The notes: generated by a model not told the origin, from the sequence alone. Shown: positions 7,347 to 16,394, numbered from the stretch's first letter. The stretch is DNA of 64,000 bases from CADCWK01 sp964244115 (GCA_964244115.1 CAXTHM010000001.1:62001-126000); one strand, 5' to 3'. Translations and numbers: made by a program.

Positions 7347-9035
7347 TCACTCCCACTCGATCGTGCCCGGCGGCTTGGACGTGATGTCGTAGACCACGCG
7401 GCCGATACCGGTGACCTCGTTCGTGATCCGGTTGCTCATCCGGGCCAGCAGGTCGTAGGGCAGCCGGGCCCAGTCGGCCGTCATGGCGTCCTCGGACGTG
7501 ATCGCCCGGATGGCGCAGACGCGGGCGTAGGTCCGGTAGTCGCCGGTGACGCCGGTCGAGTTGACCGGTAGCAGGACGGCGAAGAACTGCCAGACCGGCA
7601 TCTCCAGGTCGCCGTTCACGCCGGCGGCCTCGATCTCCTCGCGGACGACGCGGTCGGCGGCGCGGAGCAGCTCGAGGTCGGTCCGGTTCATCTCGCCCAG
7701 CAGCCGGACGGCCAGCCCCGGACCGGGGAACGGCTGCCGCTCGACGACGACGTCGGGCAGCCCGAGCGCCCGGCCGACCCGACGGACCTCGTCCTTGAAG
7801 AGGAACTTCAACGGTTCCAGCAGCTCGAAGTCCATGTCCTCGGGCAGCCCGCCGACGTTGTGGTGCGTCTTGATCTTGACGGCCGCGCCGGTCTCGGCCG
7901 TCGTGCTCTCGATCACGTCCGGGTAGAGCGTGCCCTGGGCGAGGAAGCGGAACGGGCCGCCCTCGGCCTCCTGCCGCCGGGCCTCGGCCTCGAACTGGCG
8001 GACGAAGACCTCGCCGATCACCTTGCGCTTCTGCTCCGGGTCCGAGACGCCCGACAGCCGATCGAGGAACGTATCGCTGGCATCGACGTAGACGAGGGGC
8101 ATCTCGAAGGCGCCGGCGAAGACCTCGCGGACGAGGTCGGCCTCACCGGCCCGGAGCAACCCGTTGTCGACGAAGACTGGGGTGAGCTGGTCGCCGATCG
8201 CCCGGTGGATCAGGGCCGCGGCGACGGATGAATCGACCCCGCCGCTCAGCCCAAGCAGCACGCGGTCGCCGCCGACCTTCGCCCGGATGTCCGCCACGGT
8301 CGCCTCGATGAACGACTCGGCCTGCCAGTTGGTCTCGCAGCCGCAGACATCGACGAGGAAGTTGCGGATGATCGCCGCGCCCTGCGGAGTGTGGGAGACC
8401 TCGGGGTGGAACTGGAGGCAGACGATCTGGCCCCGGCCCATCGCCGCGACGGGGGAGTTCGCCGACCGGGCGAGGACGGTGAAGCCCTCGGGCGGGGTCG
8501 GGAGGTGGTCGCCGTGGCTCATCCAGACTGGCAGCCGGTCCGGCAACCCGGCGAAGAGCCGGCTGGCCGGCTCGTCCGTGGTCGGGTGGGTGATCTCGAT
8601 CGTGGCCGGACCGTACTCGCGATGGTCGGCGAGGTCGACGGTGCCGCCGAAGGCCCGCGCGATCAGCTGCATCCCGTAGCAGATCCCCAGCACCGGCAGC
8701 CCGCGCTCCAGCACCCAGCCCGGCAACTGCGGGGAGCCCTCCTCATAGACGCTGGCCGGGCCGCCGGACAGGATCACGCCCTTGGGCGCCAGCCGCTCGA
8801 CGTCGGCCCAGGCGACGTCGTGGTGAAGCAGCTCGCTGTAGACGCCGGCCTCCCGGACGCGCCGCGTGATGAGCTGGCTGTACTGGGAACCGAAGTCCAG
8901 CACGACGACGGCATCGACGGCCGTCGATGCCTGCGCGAGCAGGTGGGCCGACTCGTCGACCGGCGGCTCGCCCAGGTGGACAGTGCCTTCGGTCGGGTTG
9001 AGGGTGGGAGGGGTGGCCGTCTGGGGGGTGCTCAC
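7347..9035 (-). CDS. guaA: GMP synthase (glutamine-hydrolysing)
   Basis: Converts XMP to GMP with ATP and glutamine. An N-terminal glutamine amidotransferase domain (about 40-235) shows the nucleophile in GICYGMQL (near residue 120) and the His/Glu pair in FHPEVSHT. The ATP pyrophosphatase domain carries the P-loop GLSGGVDSSVAA. The C-terminal dimerisation domain ends KPPGTIEWE, the invariant terminus of the family. 562 residues including a 38-residue N-terminal extension without similarity, set by the GTG at 9035. With purN at the window start this gives two purine genes, not in one operon. Confidence 0.96.
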   Translation of the reverse strand: MSTPQTATPPTLNPTEGTVHLGEPPVDESAHLLAQASTAVDAVVVLDFGSQYSQLITRRVREAGVYSELLHHDVAWADVERLAPKGVILSGGPASVYEEGSPQLPGWVLERGLPVLGICYGMQLIARAFGGTVDLADHREYGPATIEITHPTTDEPASRLFAGLPDRLPVWMSHGDHLPTPPEGFTVLARSANSPVAAMGRGQIVCLQFHPEVSHTPQGAAIIRNFLVDVCGCETNWQAESFIEATVADIRAKVGGDRVLLGLSGGVDSSVAAALIHRAIGDQLTPVFVDNGLLRAGEADLVREVFAGAFEMPLVYVDASDTFLDRLSGVSDPEQKRKVIGEVFVRQFEAEARRQEAEGGPFRFLAQGTLYPDVIESTTAETGAAVKIKTHHNVGGLPEDMDFELLEPLKFLFKDEVRRVGRALGLPDVVVERQPFPGPGLAVRLLGEMNRTDLELLRAADRVVREEIEAAGVNGDLEMPVWQFFAVLLPVNSTGVTGDYRTYARVCAIRAITSEDAMTADWARLPYDLLARMSNRITNEVTGIGRVVYDITSKPPGTIEWE

Positions 9036-9185
9036 GGGCGGGCCTCATGGTGGGGCCACCGGCCGGGTCGTCCGGTGCTCCGGGGCGGCAGATCTCTGCG
9101 GCGATTGTACGTGACGCCACCGGTCTGGGGCGGTGATGCGGCCCGGCCGGCCGTGGTGCGCCATGCCCATCGGAGCGGGGCCGCT

Positions 9186-9644
9186 TCAGCCGCCATCGCC
9201 CAGGTAGACGTAGGTCTGGTCGTACGTCCAGTCGGGGATCGTCTCGATCTCGACCTCGAGCCGGGGGTTGAGCGGGTCGATTCGCTTGCTCAGGTGCAGG
9301 TCGACGACCGTCCGGTCGTCGAAGCCCAGCGCCCGGCCGAGGCTGTCGAGCGCGATCTTGAGGCCGCCGTCGAGGTCGCGGCGGTGGGGCGTCTCGAAGA
9401 AGAACTCCAGCATCATGCCGATCGGCGACCGCCCGAGGGCGGCTTCGATCTCGGGCGTTACCGTCCCGGCCCGGCGGGCCAGCTCGATCGCCGCCGCGGC
9501 ATCCGTGTGGAACGCCCGCGCGGTCTTGCTCAGGACGCGACGTCGCCCGACCGTGACGTACTGGTTGTTGACCCCGGGCGGCAGGGGCAACGTCAGCCTC
9601 AGCGTGACCGGGTCCGGTCCGCTGCTGGCCCGATGATCGGTCAT
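9186..9644 (-). CDS. RusA-like Holliday junction resolvase
   Basis: 152 residues. N-terminal PLPPGVNNQYVTVGRRRVLSK and the acidic core RRDLDGGLKIALDSLGRALGF-DDRTV correspond to the RusA endonuclease family: aspartates of the D-x-D motif and the later D-D needed for metal-dependent cleavage, followed by a Lys in LSKR. RusA cuts Holliday junctions and is often phage-borne, but no phage genes are adjacent here. I prefer the ATG at 9644 over the TTG two codons earlier. It stands alone between guaA and a repeat-containing gap. Confidence 0.82.
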   Translation of the reverse strand: MTDHRASSGPDPVTLRLTLPLPPGVNNQYVTVGRRRVLSKTARAFHTDAAAAIELARRAGTVTPEIEAALGRSPIGMMLEFFFETPHRRDLDGGLKIALDSLGRALGFDDRTVVDLHLSKRIDPLNPRLEVEIETIPDWTYDQTYVYLGDGG

Positions 9645-10080
9645 TGCCAAGCCCTGTGGACGTCATGGGTCGGACGGATTGGCTGGCGCCCTTGCGGTGG
9701 GACGTGTCGACCAGCGTCCGGGTCGGTCGACTCGGACGCACCGCTGTCTGAGGTATGGGCACCCACTCTCACACCACACTGGTCGACGATTCAGGATACC
9801 GGAGATTTCGGGTCGATCGTCCGAGACGTCCAATACCGAGTGGGTGACGGGATCATCGTCTCGCGAAGCACTCGACGCGGCATCGCGCCGGAGTTCCCCA
9901 CTGCCAGGGCCGACGTCATGTGAAAAAGGACCTGATCCCGATGGAAGCATCTGCTCCTCTCTCCGGGCACCTGCGGAGCCGCGGCGCGGCGAGAGCCGCC
10001 CCTGGGGGGTGAGCGAACAGGTTCTCCGCGGCTGGGGGAGAGGTCTGCTCCGCCGCCGCGCACGTCGATGGAAACCGGCA
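9645..10080. other. Intergenic region
   Basis: No supported gene. The right half (9951-10058) is a family A repeat; I see nothing recognisable in 9645-9950. Confidence 0.6.
9951..10058 (+). repeat. Dispersed repeat family A, copy 4
   Basis: Starts CTGCTCCTCTCTCCGGGCAC and ends GGGGGAGAGGTCTGCTCCG. It is just downstream of the pheA stop codon. Confidence 0.75.
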
Positions 10081-10995
10081 CTACCGCTTCGGGTCGACCA
10101 GTTCCCGGAGAGCGTCGATCGGGAAGCGTGGGTACGAGCCGAAGACTGAGACGTTGGCCGTCACCTCGCTCAGCCGGGCCAGCGCCCGCCGGGCCGAGGG
10201 GTCCTCCCGGTGGGCCTCGAAGTCCACCAGGAAGACGTAGTCGCCCAGCCAGGCCTTGGCCGGCCGGCTCTCGATCTTGCTGAGCTGGAGCCCCTCGGCC
10301 GCGAACGCCCCGAGCGCCTCGTGCAGGACCCCCGGGATGTTGCTGCGGACGGTGAAGCCAAGACTGGTCTTGTCGTGGCCGGTCGGCTCGGCGTCGTGGC
10401 CCCGCAGGACGACGAAGCGGGTGACGTTGGCGCGGACGTCCTGGATGTCGTGGGCCAGCACCGTGCCGCCGTAGAGGTTGGCCGCCCGGGCCGTCCCGAT
10501 CGCGGCCCGGCTCGGGTCACCGGCGGCCAGGACGTCCGCGACGGCCGCCGAGGTACTCAGGGCGGCGATCTGGTCGACGCCCGGCAGGCAGCGGTCGAGG
10601 AACCGGCGGCTCTGCCCGAGCGCCTGCGGGTGGCTGGTCACGACCTGGATGTCGGCGAGGCTGGCCCCCGGCACGGTGATGAGGTCGTGGCGGACCGGCA
10701 CGACGATCTCGGCGGCGATCTTGAGGGTCGTCTCGTGGATGAGCAGGTCGAGCGTCGCGCTGACAGCGCCTTCGAGCGAGTTCTCGATCGGCAGCAGCGC
10801 CTCGGTCGCCAGCCCGGTCTCGACGGCTGCCGTCAGGGCCGGAATGCTCGCGAACGGCAGCAGGCCGTCGATCTCCCCGACGCCGGCCGTCGCCTCGGTC
10901 ACCGTCACGGCCGGGCTGCCCGCCGCCCGGCGGACATGGAGCCGGGTCGCGTCCTCGCTGAAACTGCCCTTGGGCCCCAGATACGCCGTCGCCAT
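10081..10995 (-). CDS. pheA: Prephenate dehydratase
   Basis: Converts prephenate to phenylpyruvate in phenylalanine synthesis. 304 residues, monofunctional, from MATAYLGPKGSFSEDAT, with LLPIENSLEGAVSATLDLL and the catalytic-region motif VTRFVVL. The C-terminal ACT domain (TSLGFTVRSNIPGVLHEAL ... LSKIESRP) is the phenylalanine-sensing part and implies feedback inhibition. A much longer open frame continues upstream of 10995, but similarity begins at this ATG. No chorismate mutase domain is fused. Confidence 0.95.
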   Translation of the reverse strand: MATAYLGPKGSFSEDATRLHVRRAAGSPAVTVTEATAGVGEIDGLLPFASIPALTAAVETGLATEALLPIENSLEGAVSATLDLLIHETTLKIAAEIVVPVRHDLITVPGASLADIQVVTSHPQALGQSRRFLDRCLPGVDQIAALSTSAAVADVLAAGDPSRAAIGTARAANLYGGTVLAHDIQDVRANVTRFVVLRGHDAEPTGHDKTSLGFTVRSNIPGVLHEALGAFAAEGLQLSKIESRPAKAWLGDYVFLVDFEAHREDPSARRALARLSEVTANVSVFGSYPRFPIDALRELVDPKR

Positions 10996-11123
10996 CCCGG
11001 TCTCCCTTGTCACGCCGCCCGGCCTCACCGCGCCGGCCGGGTCTTCGTATGCGTCGCAACCGGCCGGTCGCAAGGTTGCATCCCTGCGCGATGCGGCCCG
11101 GACCCGGCGGCCAGGCCCGGACG

Positions 11124-11129
11124 TATACT
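11124..11129 (+). promoter_or_regulatory. Candidate -10 element upstream of lepB copy 1
   Basis: TATACT about 120 bases before the signal peptidase start, on the same sequence theme as -10 boxes elsewhere in the window. No convincing -35 at the usual distance. Confidence 0.3.
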
Positions 11130-11250
11130 CCACCGGTACGACGCTGATCGATGGAGAACCGACCCTGAGCATCCCGGCGGCACGCCCGAGCGTCGCATCG
11201 CCACGACTCGCTGCCCGGCGAACCGTCGGCCGGCGGGAGACCATGATCCC

Positions 11251-11979
11251 ATGCAGACCCCAGAGCGGCCGGCCCCGACCAGCGGCCACCCCATCCGGAT
11301 GACCGACGGGCAGCGACCTGACGACCCGGGGAGCGAGCAGACGGAGGATACCAACCCCGCCCCCGGCAAGTCCGGCCTGCGGGTAGCGCGGGAGATCGTC
11401 GAGACGGTCCTGATCGCCGTCATCCTCTACGTCGGTGTCCGCACCGTCGTGATGCCCTACCAGGTGGACGGCGCCAGTATGGAGCCGAATTTCGTCAACC
11501 ACGAGCGCGTGCTGGTCAACCGGGTCGCCTACTGGGACATCGACCTCAATACGCCGCTCAACTGGCTCCCCGGCGTCGACCGCGAGGGGAGCTGGACATT
11601 CACCCCGTTCGGCGGCGTCGCCCGCGGGGACGTGATCGTGCTGGAGCCGCCGGTCGACCACGACCAGCCCTACATCAAGCGGGTGATCGGCCTGCCCGGC
11701 GACCACATCACCTTCCAGGGTGGTTATGTCATGATCAACGGCGCGCGGCTCGACGAGGACTACATCGACGGCGCGATCACCGAGTGCGTCAACCGCGCGA
11801 CCTGCGACGTAATCGTCCCGGAGGGCGCGGTCTATGTCCTCGGCGACCACCGGGACAATAGCAGCGACTCGCGCTACTTCGGCGTCGTGCCGGAGGACGA
11901 CATCGACGGCAAGGCCTTCTTCAGCAACTGGCCAATCAGTGAACTGGGTCCGATCGGCCACGGCGACTACGACGGGTAA
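11251..11979 (+). CDS. lepB: Signal peptidase I, copy 1
   Basis: Removes signal peptides from exported proteins. 242 residues. A polar N-terminus is followed by one transmembrane helix (about 53-72, IVETVLIAVILYVGVRTVVM), then the catalytic Ser in VDGASMEPNF, the general-base Lys in PYIKRVIGLPGD, and box E in VLGDHRDNSSDSRYFG. A short insertion with two cysteines (TECVNRATCDV) precedes box E. ATG 11251 or, with a weaker RBS, ATG 11299 could be the start. Two further lepB-type sequences lie 3-5 kb downstream; this one is the most divergent of the three. Confidence 0.92.
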   Translation: MQTPERPAPTSGHPIRMTDGQRPDDPGSEQTEDTNPAPGKSGLRVAREIVETVLIAVILYVGVRTVVMPYQVDGASMEPNFVNHERVLVNRVAYWDIDLNTPLNWLPGVDREGSWTFTPFGGVARGDVIVLEPPVDHDQPYIKRVIGLPGDHITFQGGYVMINGARLDEDYIDGAITECVNRATCDVIVPEGAVYVLGDHRDNSSDSRYFGVVPEDDIDGKAFFSNWPISELGPIGHGDYDG

Positions 11980-12367
11980 CGGCGCCCGCGTCCGGCTCCG
12001 GGCACGGGCCAGGCGGCATCTCGGGAACGGACGACCGAGCGACGGGGGAGCAACGGCATCCCTCCCGCGGCCATCCCGGTCCGATCGTCGATGATCCGAT
12101 CCAAGCGATTCGCCGCCGCCCGGCCAGGCGCTCACCGCTAGCCGCGCCCAGACCCGGGCGCCCTGACGATCGCACCCCATGCCCGACGGTCGAGGGCAAC
12201 GGGAGAGACGGTGGACGGTTTCCGTTCCCGGCCTTCACACCGCGGACATCGATCCTGACGATACCGACTATCGTCGTCCTTGCGCTCATTTCGATTGCTG
12301 TATACTCTCCAATACTGAGTAGTCCGTCGACCTCGAGACGATTTTCCGAGCATCAAGAGGAGTCCTC
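11980..12367. other. Intergenic region
   Basis: No gene seen. It holds a candidate promoter at 12280-12306 for the following exported protein; nothing else recognised. Confidence 0.5.
12280..12306 (+). promoter_or_regulatory. Candidate promoter of the Tat-exported protein gene
   Basis: -10 TATACT at 12301-12306, -35 TTGCGC at 12280-12285, spacer 15 bases (short). The leader to the ATG is about 55 bases and carries GAGGAG before the start. Confidence 0.4.
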
Positions 12368-13204
12368 ATGGAATCCAGACACTTCGATACGCTGACCCGC
12401 TCCCTGGCATCGACGCACTCCCGCCGGACGGCGCTCCGGGCGGGCGGGCTCGCGCTCTCGGCGGGTCTGGCCGGGAGCTCGTCGCTACGGGTCCGGGCTC
12501 AGGACGCGACACCCGACCCCCTCGCCGACGACGCGACATTCCTGTTCGTCCAATCGGCCTCCTCCGGGACCTTCGCCGCCAACCCGGGCGCTGGCACGCC
12601 GACGGCCGAGGGCACGCCGACGCCCGGCGGTGGCGCTGACTACCTCCTGACGCTGGAGGGACATACCGGCAACACCGTCTATTTCTCCGACCGTCCCGAA
12701 CGCATCTTCGGCGAGGCGCCGACCCAGCGGTTCCTCGATGGCCTGGGCTTCTCGCCAGCGAACCCACCCAACGCGGCCCTGGTCACGAACGACGCCGACG
12801 GCAACGAGGACATCCTCGTCGTCGAGCTGCTGAACCCGGTCTACGACGCCGGCGTGGGTTCCGTCACCTATGGCGTGAACATCCTGAATGACTACGAGGG
12901 CGGGCTGGATTTCGTTGCCGGGCGGCAGCGGGACGCGGACCTGGCACCGACGTTCGGCGAGGCGAGCCTGTTCATCGACGACTGCCCCGATGTCTCCGGC
13001 TGCCTGACCAGTGATGGGGTCATCGGCGACCCGAGTTACTACATCGGTCCGCTCCCGGCCGGCACCCCGTCGGGCCAGTGCTGGCATTGGGATTCCCTGA
13101 CGTGCAAACCCTGCAGCGGCTTGGGCCAGTCGGACTACGACAGCATCTGCAACGCGGCCTATGCCGAGTGCGACAACCACTGCTTCGTGTACCTGGGTGA
13201 CTGA
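12368..13204 (+). CDS. Tat-exported Cys-rich protein of unknown function
   Basis: 278 residues. The N-terminus has a twin-arginine signal (SRRTALRAGGLALSAGLAG) ending near AQDA, followed by a Gly/Thr/Pro linker of the kind seen on exported Thermomicrobiales proteins. The folded part starts DYLLTLEGHTGNTVYFSDRP; motifs such as GEAPTQRFLDGLGF look conserved but I cannot name a family. The last 45 residues contain seven cysteines (from CWHWDSLTCKPC to CDNHC), suggesting disulphides or a metal site outside the cell. GAGGAG precedes the ATG. A perfect hairpin (13281-13328) ends the unit. Confidence 0.75.
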   Translation: MESRHFDTLTRSLASTHSRRTALRAGGLALSAGLAGSSSLRVRAQDATPDPLADDATFLFVQSASSGTFAANPGAGTPTAEGTPTPGGGADYLLTLEGHTGNTVYFSDRPERIFGEAPTQRFLDGLGFSPANPPNAALVTNDADGNEDILVVELLNPVYDAGVGSVTYGVNILNDYEGGLDFVAGRQRDADLAPTFGEASLFIDDCPDVSGCLTSDGVIGDPSYYIGPLPAGTPSGQCWHWDSLTCKPCSGLGQSDYDSICNAAYAECDNHCFVYLGD

Positions 13205-13280
13205 CCAGCGTCAGCGCGTGGCCCGTTGCTCGCAGGGCTGGACACGGTCTGTCGATCAGCCACCGGTTCTCCGTCAGGTC

Positions 13281-13328
13281 GAGAAGGCCAGGAGCCGCCA
13301 GATTCGTCTGGCGGCTCCTGGCCTTCTC
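13281..13328. terminator. Perfect 22-bp hairpin
   Basis: Arms 13281-13302 and 13307-13328 pair perfectly around a TTCG loop. It has no U-tract on either side. It lies between the exported-protein gene and the response-regulator remnant, and could serve both. Confidence 0.6.
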
Positions 13329-13358
13329 GCGGGTCGGCTGTGGTCGGGGTGCCGGTGA

Positions 13359-13526
13359 TCAGTCCTCCTGGTCGGACGCGGTCCCGATGACCTCGGTCGC
13401 GCCGACTGTCCAGGTCAGGGCAGCCTCGCCCTCGCCGACGACATCGACGGCGTGCCCTCGCCGAAGAGGGGTACGCCGGATCAGCGCGGCCAGGCGGGCC
13501 TCATCCTCGACGATCAGGACGCTCAC
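13359..13526 (-). pseudogene. Response-regulator receiver domain, N-terminal remnant
   Basis: Only 55 codons remain. VSVLIVEDEARLAALIRR and RRGHAVDVVGEGEAAL are an OmpR-type receiver N-terminus with the acidic metal-binding Glu/Asp pair. The sequence then runs out before the phosphorylated Asp of strand 3 and ends in an unrelated tail. No DNA-binding domain or histidine kinase is nearby. It reads as the stump of a deleted two-component regulator. The GTG at 13526 is the likely old start. Confidence 0.65.
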
Positions 13527-13857
13527 AGGTCGTGCTCTCACTCCGTTGCACGAGCGGGAACCGACCGGCAACCAGTCTGACGGGACCGGGATGAAGCGCG
13601 GATGAGGATCCGAGCATCATTCAGGCACGGGGAGTTCATCGGCACTTCATGTCCGGGCATCACGGTAGGCGGGTCTCCGGGCTACGGGCTGGCCATGCCG
13701 ACCAGCACGGGAATCCACCATTCCCCCGGGAGAGCAGCGTGGCTCGCGGTCGCCGTCATTAAGGTAGGGCAGGGAAGCACCCGAACGCCCGATGCATCTC
13801 TCATCAGTGCCGCCGTCGCCGTCGTCCGTCCGAACCTGCCGTAGGAGAACGCCGTCC

Positions 13858-14518
13858 GTGCACGCGATCGAGACGACCCTGATCGACCTGATCCGCTCCC
13901 TGTTCGACAGCTTCGGCTCGGTCGGCGTCGTGCTCGCGATGACGATCGAGAGCGCCTGCATCCCGCTCCCGAGCGAGATCACGATGCCGCTCGCCGGCTG
14001 GCTGCTCGTCTCCGAGCACGGCACCGGCTGGCCGGGCATCCTCCTGATCGGCTTCTGGGGCGCGCTCGGCAACCTGATCGGCNNNNNNNNNNATCGGCTC
14101 GGTCATCGCCTACTGGGTCGGCGCGAAAGGCGGCCGGCCGCTGCTGGAACGGTACGGCCGCTACCTGCTCATCACCCGCAGGGACATCGACCGCTCGCAG
14201 GAGTGGTTCGACCGCTGGGGCGAGGCGACGGCGTTCGTCTCCCGCCTGCTGCCGGTCGTCCGGACGTTCATCTCCCTGCCAGCCGGGATCGCCCGGATGC
14301 ACTTCGGCCGCTTCTGCCTGTTCACCTTCGCCGGCTCATACCTGTGGTGCGTGCTGCTGACCTGGATCGGCTACCGGCTCGGCCCGGACTGGGAGCGGCT
14401 CCGCGAGCAGGCCCGCTACCTCGACTACCCGATCGCGGCGATCATCGTCGTCGCCGTCGCCTGGTTCCTCTGGCACCGCATCTCCGAGCTCCGCCGCGAG
14501 GGCGCCCTGCCCGAGTAA
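13858..14518 (+). CDS. DedA-family membrane protein (interrupted by assembly gap)
   Basis: The first part (GSVGVVLAMTIESACIPLPSE, GNLIG) and the second part (AYWVGAKGGRPLLERYGRY, FVSRLLPVVRTFISLPAGIARM, final hydrophobic helix) are DedA/SNARE-associated proteins, half-transporters linked to undecaprenyl-phosphate or phosphatidylethanolamine flipping. The conserved Glu of the IESACIPLPSE motif and the R-x-x-P-x-x-R motif are present. Ten Ns at 14083-14092 shift the frame. ATCGGC ends the left side and begins the right side, so the true sequence is probably one uninterrupted gene with that hexamer once. GTG 13858 follows TAGGAG. Confidence 0.88.
14083..14092. other. Assembly gap (10 N)
   Basis: Placeholder inside the DedA gene, flanked by the same hexamer ATCGGC. 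Most likely two overlapping contig ends that were not merged. Confidence 0.85.
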
Positions 14519-14560
14519 GTGTCGTTCCAATGCGTTGACGACACGCGATTGGCGCCGTTG

Positions 14561-14759
14561 CTCCCCTCTCCGGGCACCTGTGAGCCGCAGCGCAGCGAGA
14601 GCCGCTTCCGGCGGCTGAGCGAGCAGGTGATACCGAATCCGGGTAAAGACTCCCCTCTCCGGGCGGTGAGGAGCCGAAGCCGCCTTTGGCGGGTGAGCGA
14701 CGATCCGAGCCGGCGGGTGCCCTCTGGGCGCGGCTGGGGGAGAGGTCTGCTCCGCTACC
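14561..14759 (+). repeat. Dispersed repeat family A, copy 5 (compound)
   Basis: Two overlapping units: CTCCCCTCTCCGGGCACCTG at the start, a second CTCCCCTCTCCGGGC near 14649, then a common end GGGGGAGAGGTCTGCTCCG. Looks like a repeat nested in, or recombined with, another. Occupies most of the 450-base gap before lepB copy 2. Confidence 0.75.
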
Positions 14760-14969
14760 TGCCAACCTGGATGAATACTGCTCCAACCTGGACGCCACGA
14801 CGGGGCGCACGTCTTTCGCAGTCTGTTCGTCACGGTAACAGGCTAGAATGGGTGGCGCGTCGCCGGTCCTCACGGCGTCGCGGCCGGGAACGACCGTCTC
14901 GTCGACCCCTGACGGCCCGGGCAGCCCGCATCCTGATTCCGTGGATGCTCAAACGAACAACGAGATGAC

Positions 14970-15713
14970 ATGCAGGACAGACCCGTGATCGACCGGCCCG
15001 AGACCGACCGGCCTGATAGCGACGAGATGCCAGCCGGCGCGACCCCGGCGGCCGAACCCGCCAAGCGTCGGAACTCTACCGTCGCCGCCATCCGCGAGAT
15101 CGTCCAGACGCTGCTGCTGGCCGCGATCCTCTTCTTCGGCGTCCGGGCGTTCGTCCTCCCCTACGAGGTCGACGGCTCCAGCATGACGCCGAACCTGACC
15201 AACCACGAGCGCGTGCTGGTCAACCGGCAGGCCTTCCACCAGTTCGACCTCAACCGTGTCCTGAACTGGATCCCCGGCGTCGATCGCGAGGGCACCTGGA
15301 ACTTCAGCCCCTTCGGCGAGCTGGAGCGCGGCGACGTCGTCGTCCTCGAACCGCCACTTGAACACAACCAGCCATACATCAAGCGAATCATCGGGCTGCC
15401 CGGCGACCGAATATCATTCGCGGACGGCTACGTGCTCGTCAACGGCGAGCGCCTCAACGAGCAGTACATTCCAGAGTTGATCACACAGTGCACCCCATCT
15501 AGGGCACTGGTCGACACGTCGACCTGCGACCTTACGGTGCCGGACGGCTACGTCTACGTTATGGGCGACAACCGAACGCCGAACGGTAGTCAAGATTCGC
15601 GCATCTTTGGGGTAGTATCGATCGACGACCTTGTTGGAGAGGCGTTCTTCAGCAACTGGCCATGGGACCGAATCGGCCCAATCAAGCACGGCGACTACGG
15701 CGATCGAGAATAG
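14970..15713 (+). CDS. lepB: Signal peptidase I, copy 2 (hybrid codon usage)
   Basis: 247 residues with an anchor helix (about 41-62), the catalytic Ser in VDGSSMTPNL, the Lys in PYIKRIIGLPGD and the final motif VMGDNRTPNGSQDSR; full length and apparently functional. The first 375 bases use GC-ending codons like the rest of the window. From about 15345 the codons become more AT-ending (for example CGA ATA TCA), as in the low-GC DNA that follows. A 450-base copy of the 3' half with normal GC-rich codons lies 1 kb further on (16724-17173). This fits replacement of the gene's 3' end by incoming DNA. Confidence 0.9.
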   Translation: MQDRPVIDRPETDRPDSDEMPAGATPAAEPAKRRNSTVAAIREIVQTLLLAAILFFGVRAFVLPYEVDGSSMTPNLTNHERVLVNRQAFHQFDLNRVLNWIPGVDREGTWNFSPFGELERGDVVVLEPPLEHNQPYIKRIIGLPGDRISFADGYVLVNGERLNEQYIPELITQCTPSRALVDTSTCDLTVPDGYVYVMGDNRTPNGSQDSRIFGVVSIDDLVGEAFFSNWPWDRIGPIKHGDYGDRE

Positions 15714-16082
15714 CATCAGAGCGCCATTTCGATCAACGCATGGCTGAACTTGATGGCGCCGCAGCATTGACTTGAGCACAGATCTTACAGATTATTGGCG
15801 GCCATCGACGCTCCTCAATCAAGATGCACTCCAACGTTCGCGACTGTTCGAAAGTTGGGCAGGTCGGTCTGGTTGGATGCTGAGTTTCGCCGGCACGCTA
15901 CTTGTCACCGGAAGTACATTGGACCAATTCTTGAATAGCTGATCGTCTTGCCAATATCGAGCTGCAATCGGATAGACTGCATTCACAGAATGTTTTCTAC
16001 GAATCAACGCCCTACTGGTCGATTGAGAGGGGCCAACCGGATTCGGTTGGCCCCTCTCAATCGACCAGTAGTTGAGTCGGAT
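15714..16082. other. Low-GC intergenic part of the lepB island
   Basis: Markedly AT-richer than the rest of the window. No convincing gene; it ends in the perfect palindrome 16012-16071. Confidence 0.6.
16012..16071. repeat. Perfect 28-bp inverted repeat with 4-base loop
   Basis: Arms 16012-16039 and 16044-16071 are exact complements around GATT. It lies directly downstream of the small secreted-protein gene (minus strand), where it could end transcription, but no U-tract follows. It could instead be an element end or a structured RNA. Confidence 0.7.
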
Positions 16083-16394
16083 TCAACCAACCTGACGGGG
16101 CGTTATCGGACCGACACAGGTATAGTACCGATATATTGGGTAGTTGTAGTCGCCTGGAGTGTTGATCTCAGAGTAGGTGAAGACGGTGTTTCCCCCGGAC
16201 GTATCGCTCAAGATTATGGTACCGGTGAAGGTCCAATAACCACCGATACGATCCCGCTCTACATAAGTATAGGAGTAATTACCACACGCTGCGGAAAAGT
16301 CAGCGGGTCGGGCTGCCGAGATCATAGATACGGGAGAGGCGATCAACGCTACGGCAAGGACAACGATCAACAACAACGTGCTTCGCTTTGACAT
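16083..16394 (-). CDS. Small secreted protein, unknown family
   Basis: 103 residues from the ATG at 16394 (AAGGAG six bases upstream; a GTG two codons earlier is less likely). Residues 1-29 form a classical signal peptide: SKR, then a long hydrophobic core ending near MISAA. The mature part (about 75 residues) is rich in Tyr, Thr and Gly with two cysteines (AACGNYSYTYVERD; YRYYTCVGPIT), so a small disulphide-linked beta protein is plausible. Codon use is AT-richer than neighbours, consistent with acquisition. It is the only gene in the insert between the two lepB 3' halves. Confidence 0.65.
   Translation of the reverse strand: MSKRSTLLLIVVLAVALIASPVSMISAARPADFSAACGNYSYTYVERDRIGGYWTFTGTIILSDTSGGNTVFTYSEINTPGDYNYPIYRYYTCVGPITPRQVG

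Noticed and set aside
8391..9923. A 510-residue plus-strand frame
   Set aside because: Antisense to guaA and the RusA-like gene; composition is that of a shadow frame.
10996..12180. Upstream continuation of the pheA frame to a 699-residue product
   Set aside because: Similarity starts only at MATAYLGPKGSF (10995); the extension is antisense to lepB copy 1.
15819..16007. 62-residue minus-strand frame in the lepB island
   Set aside because: No RBS, no conserved feature, and it lies in AT-rich DNA where such frames arise by chance.
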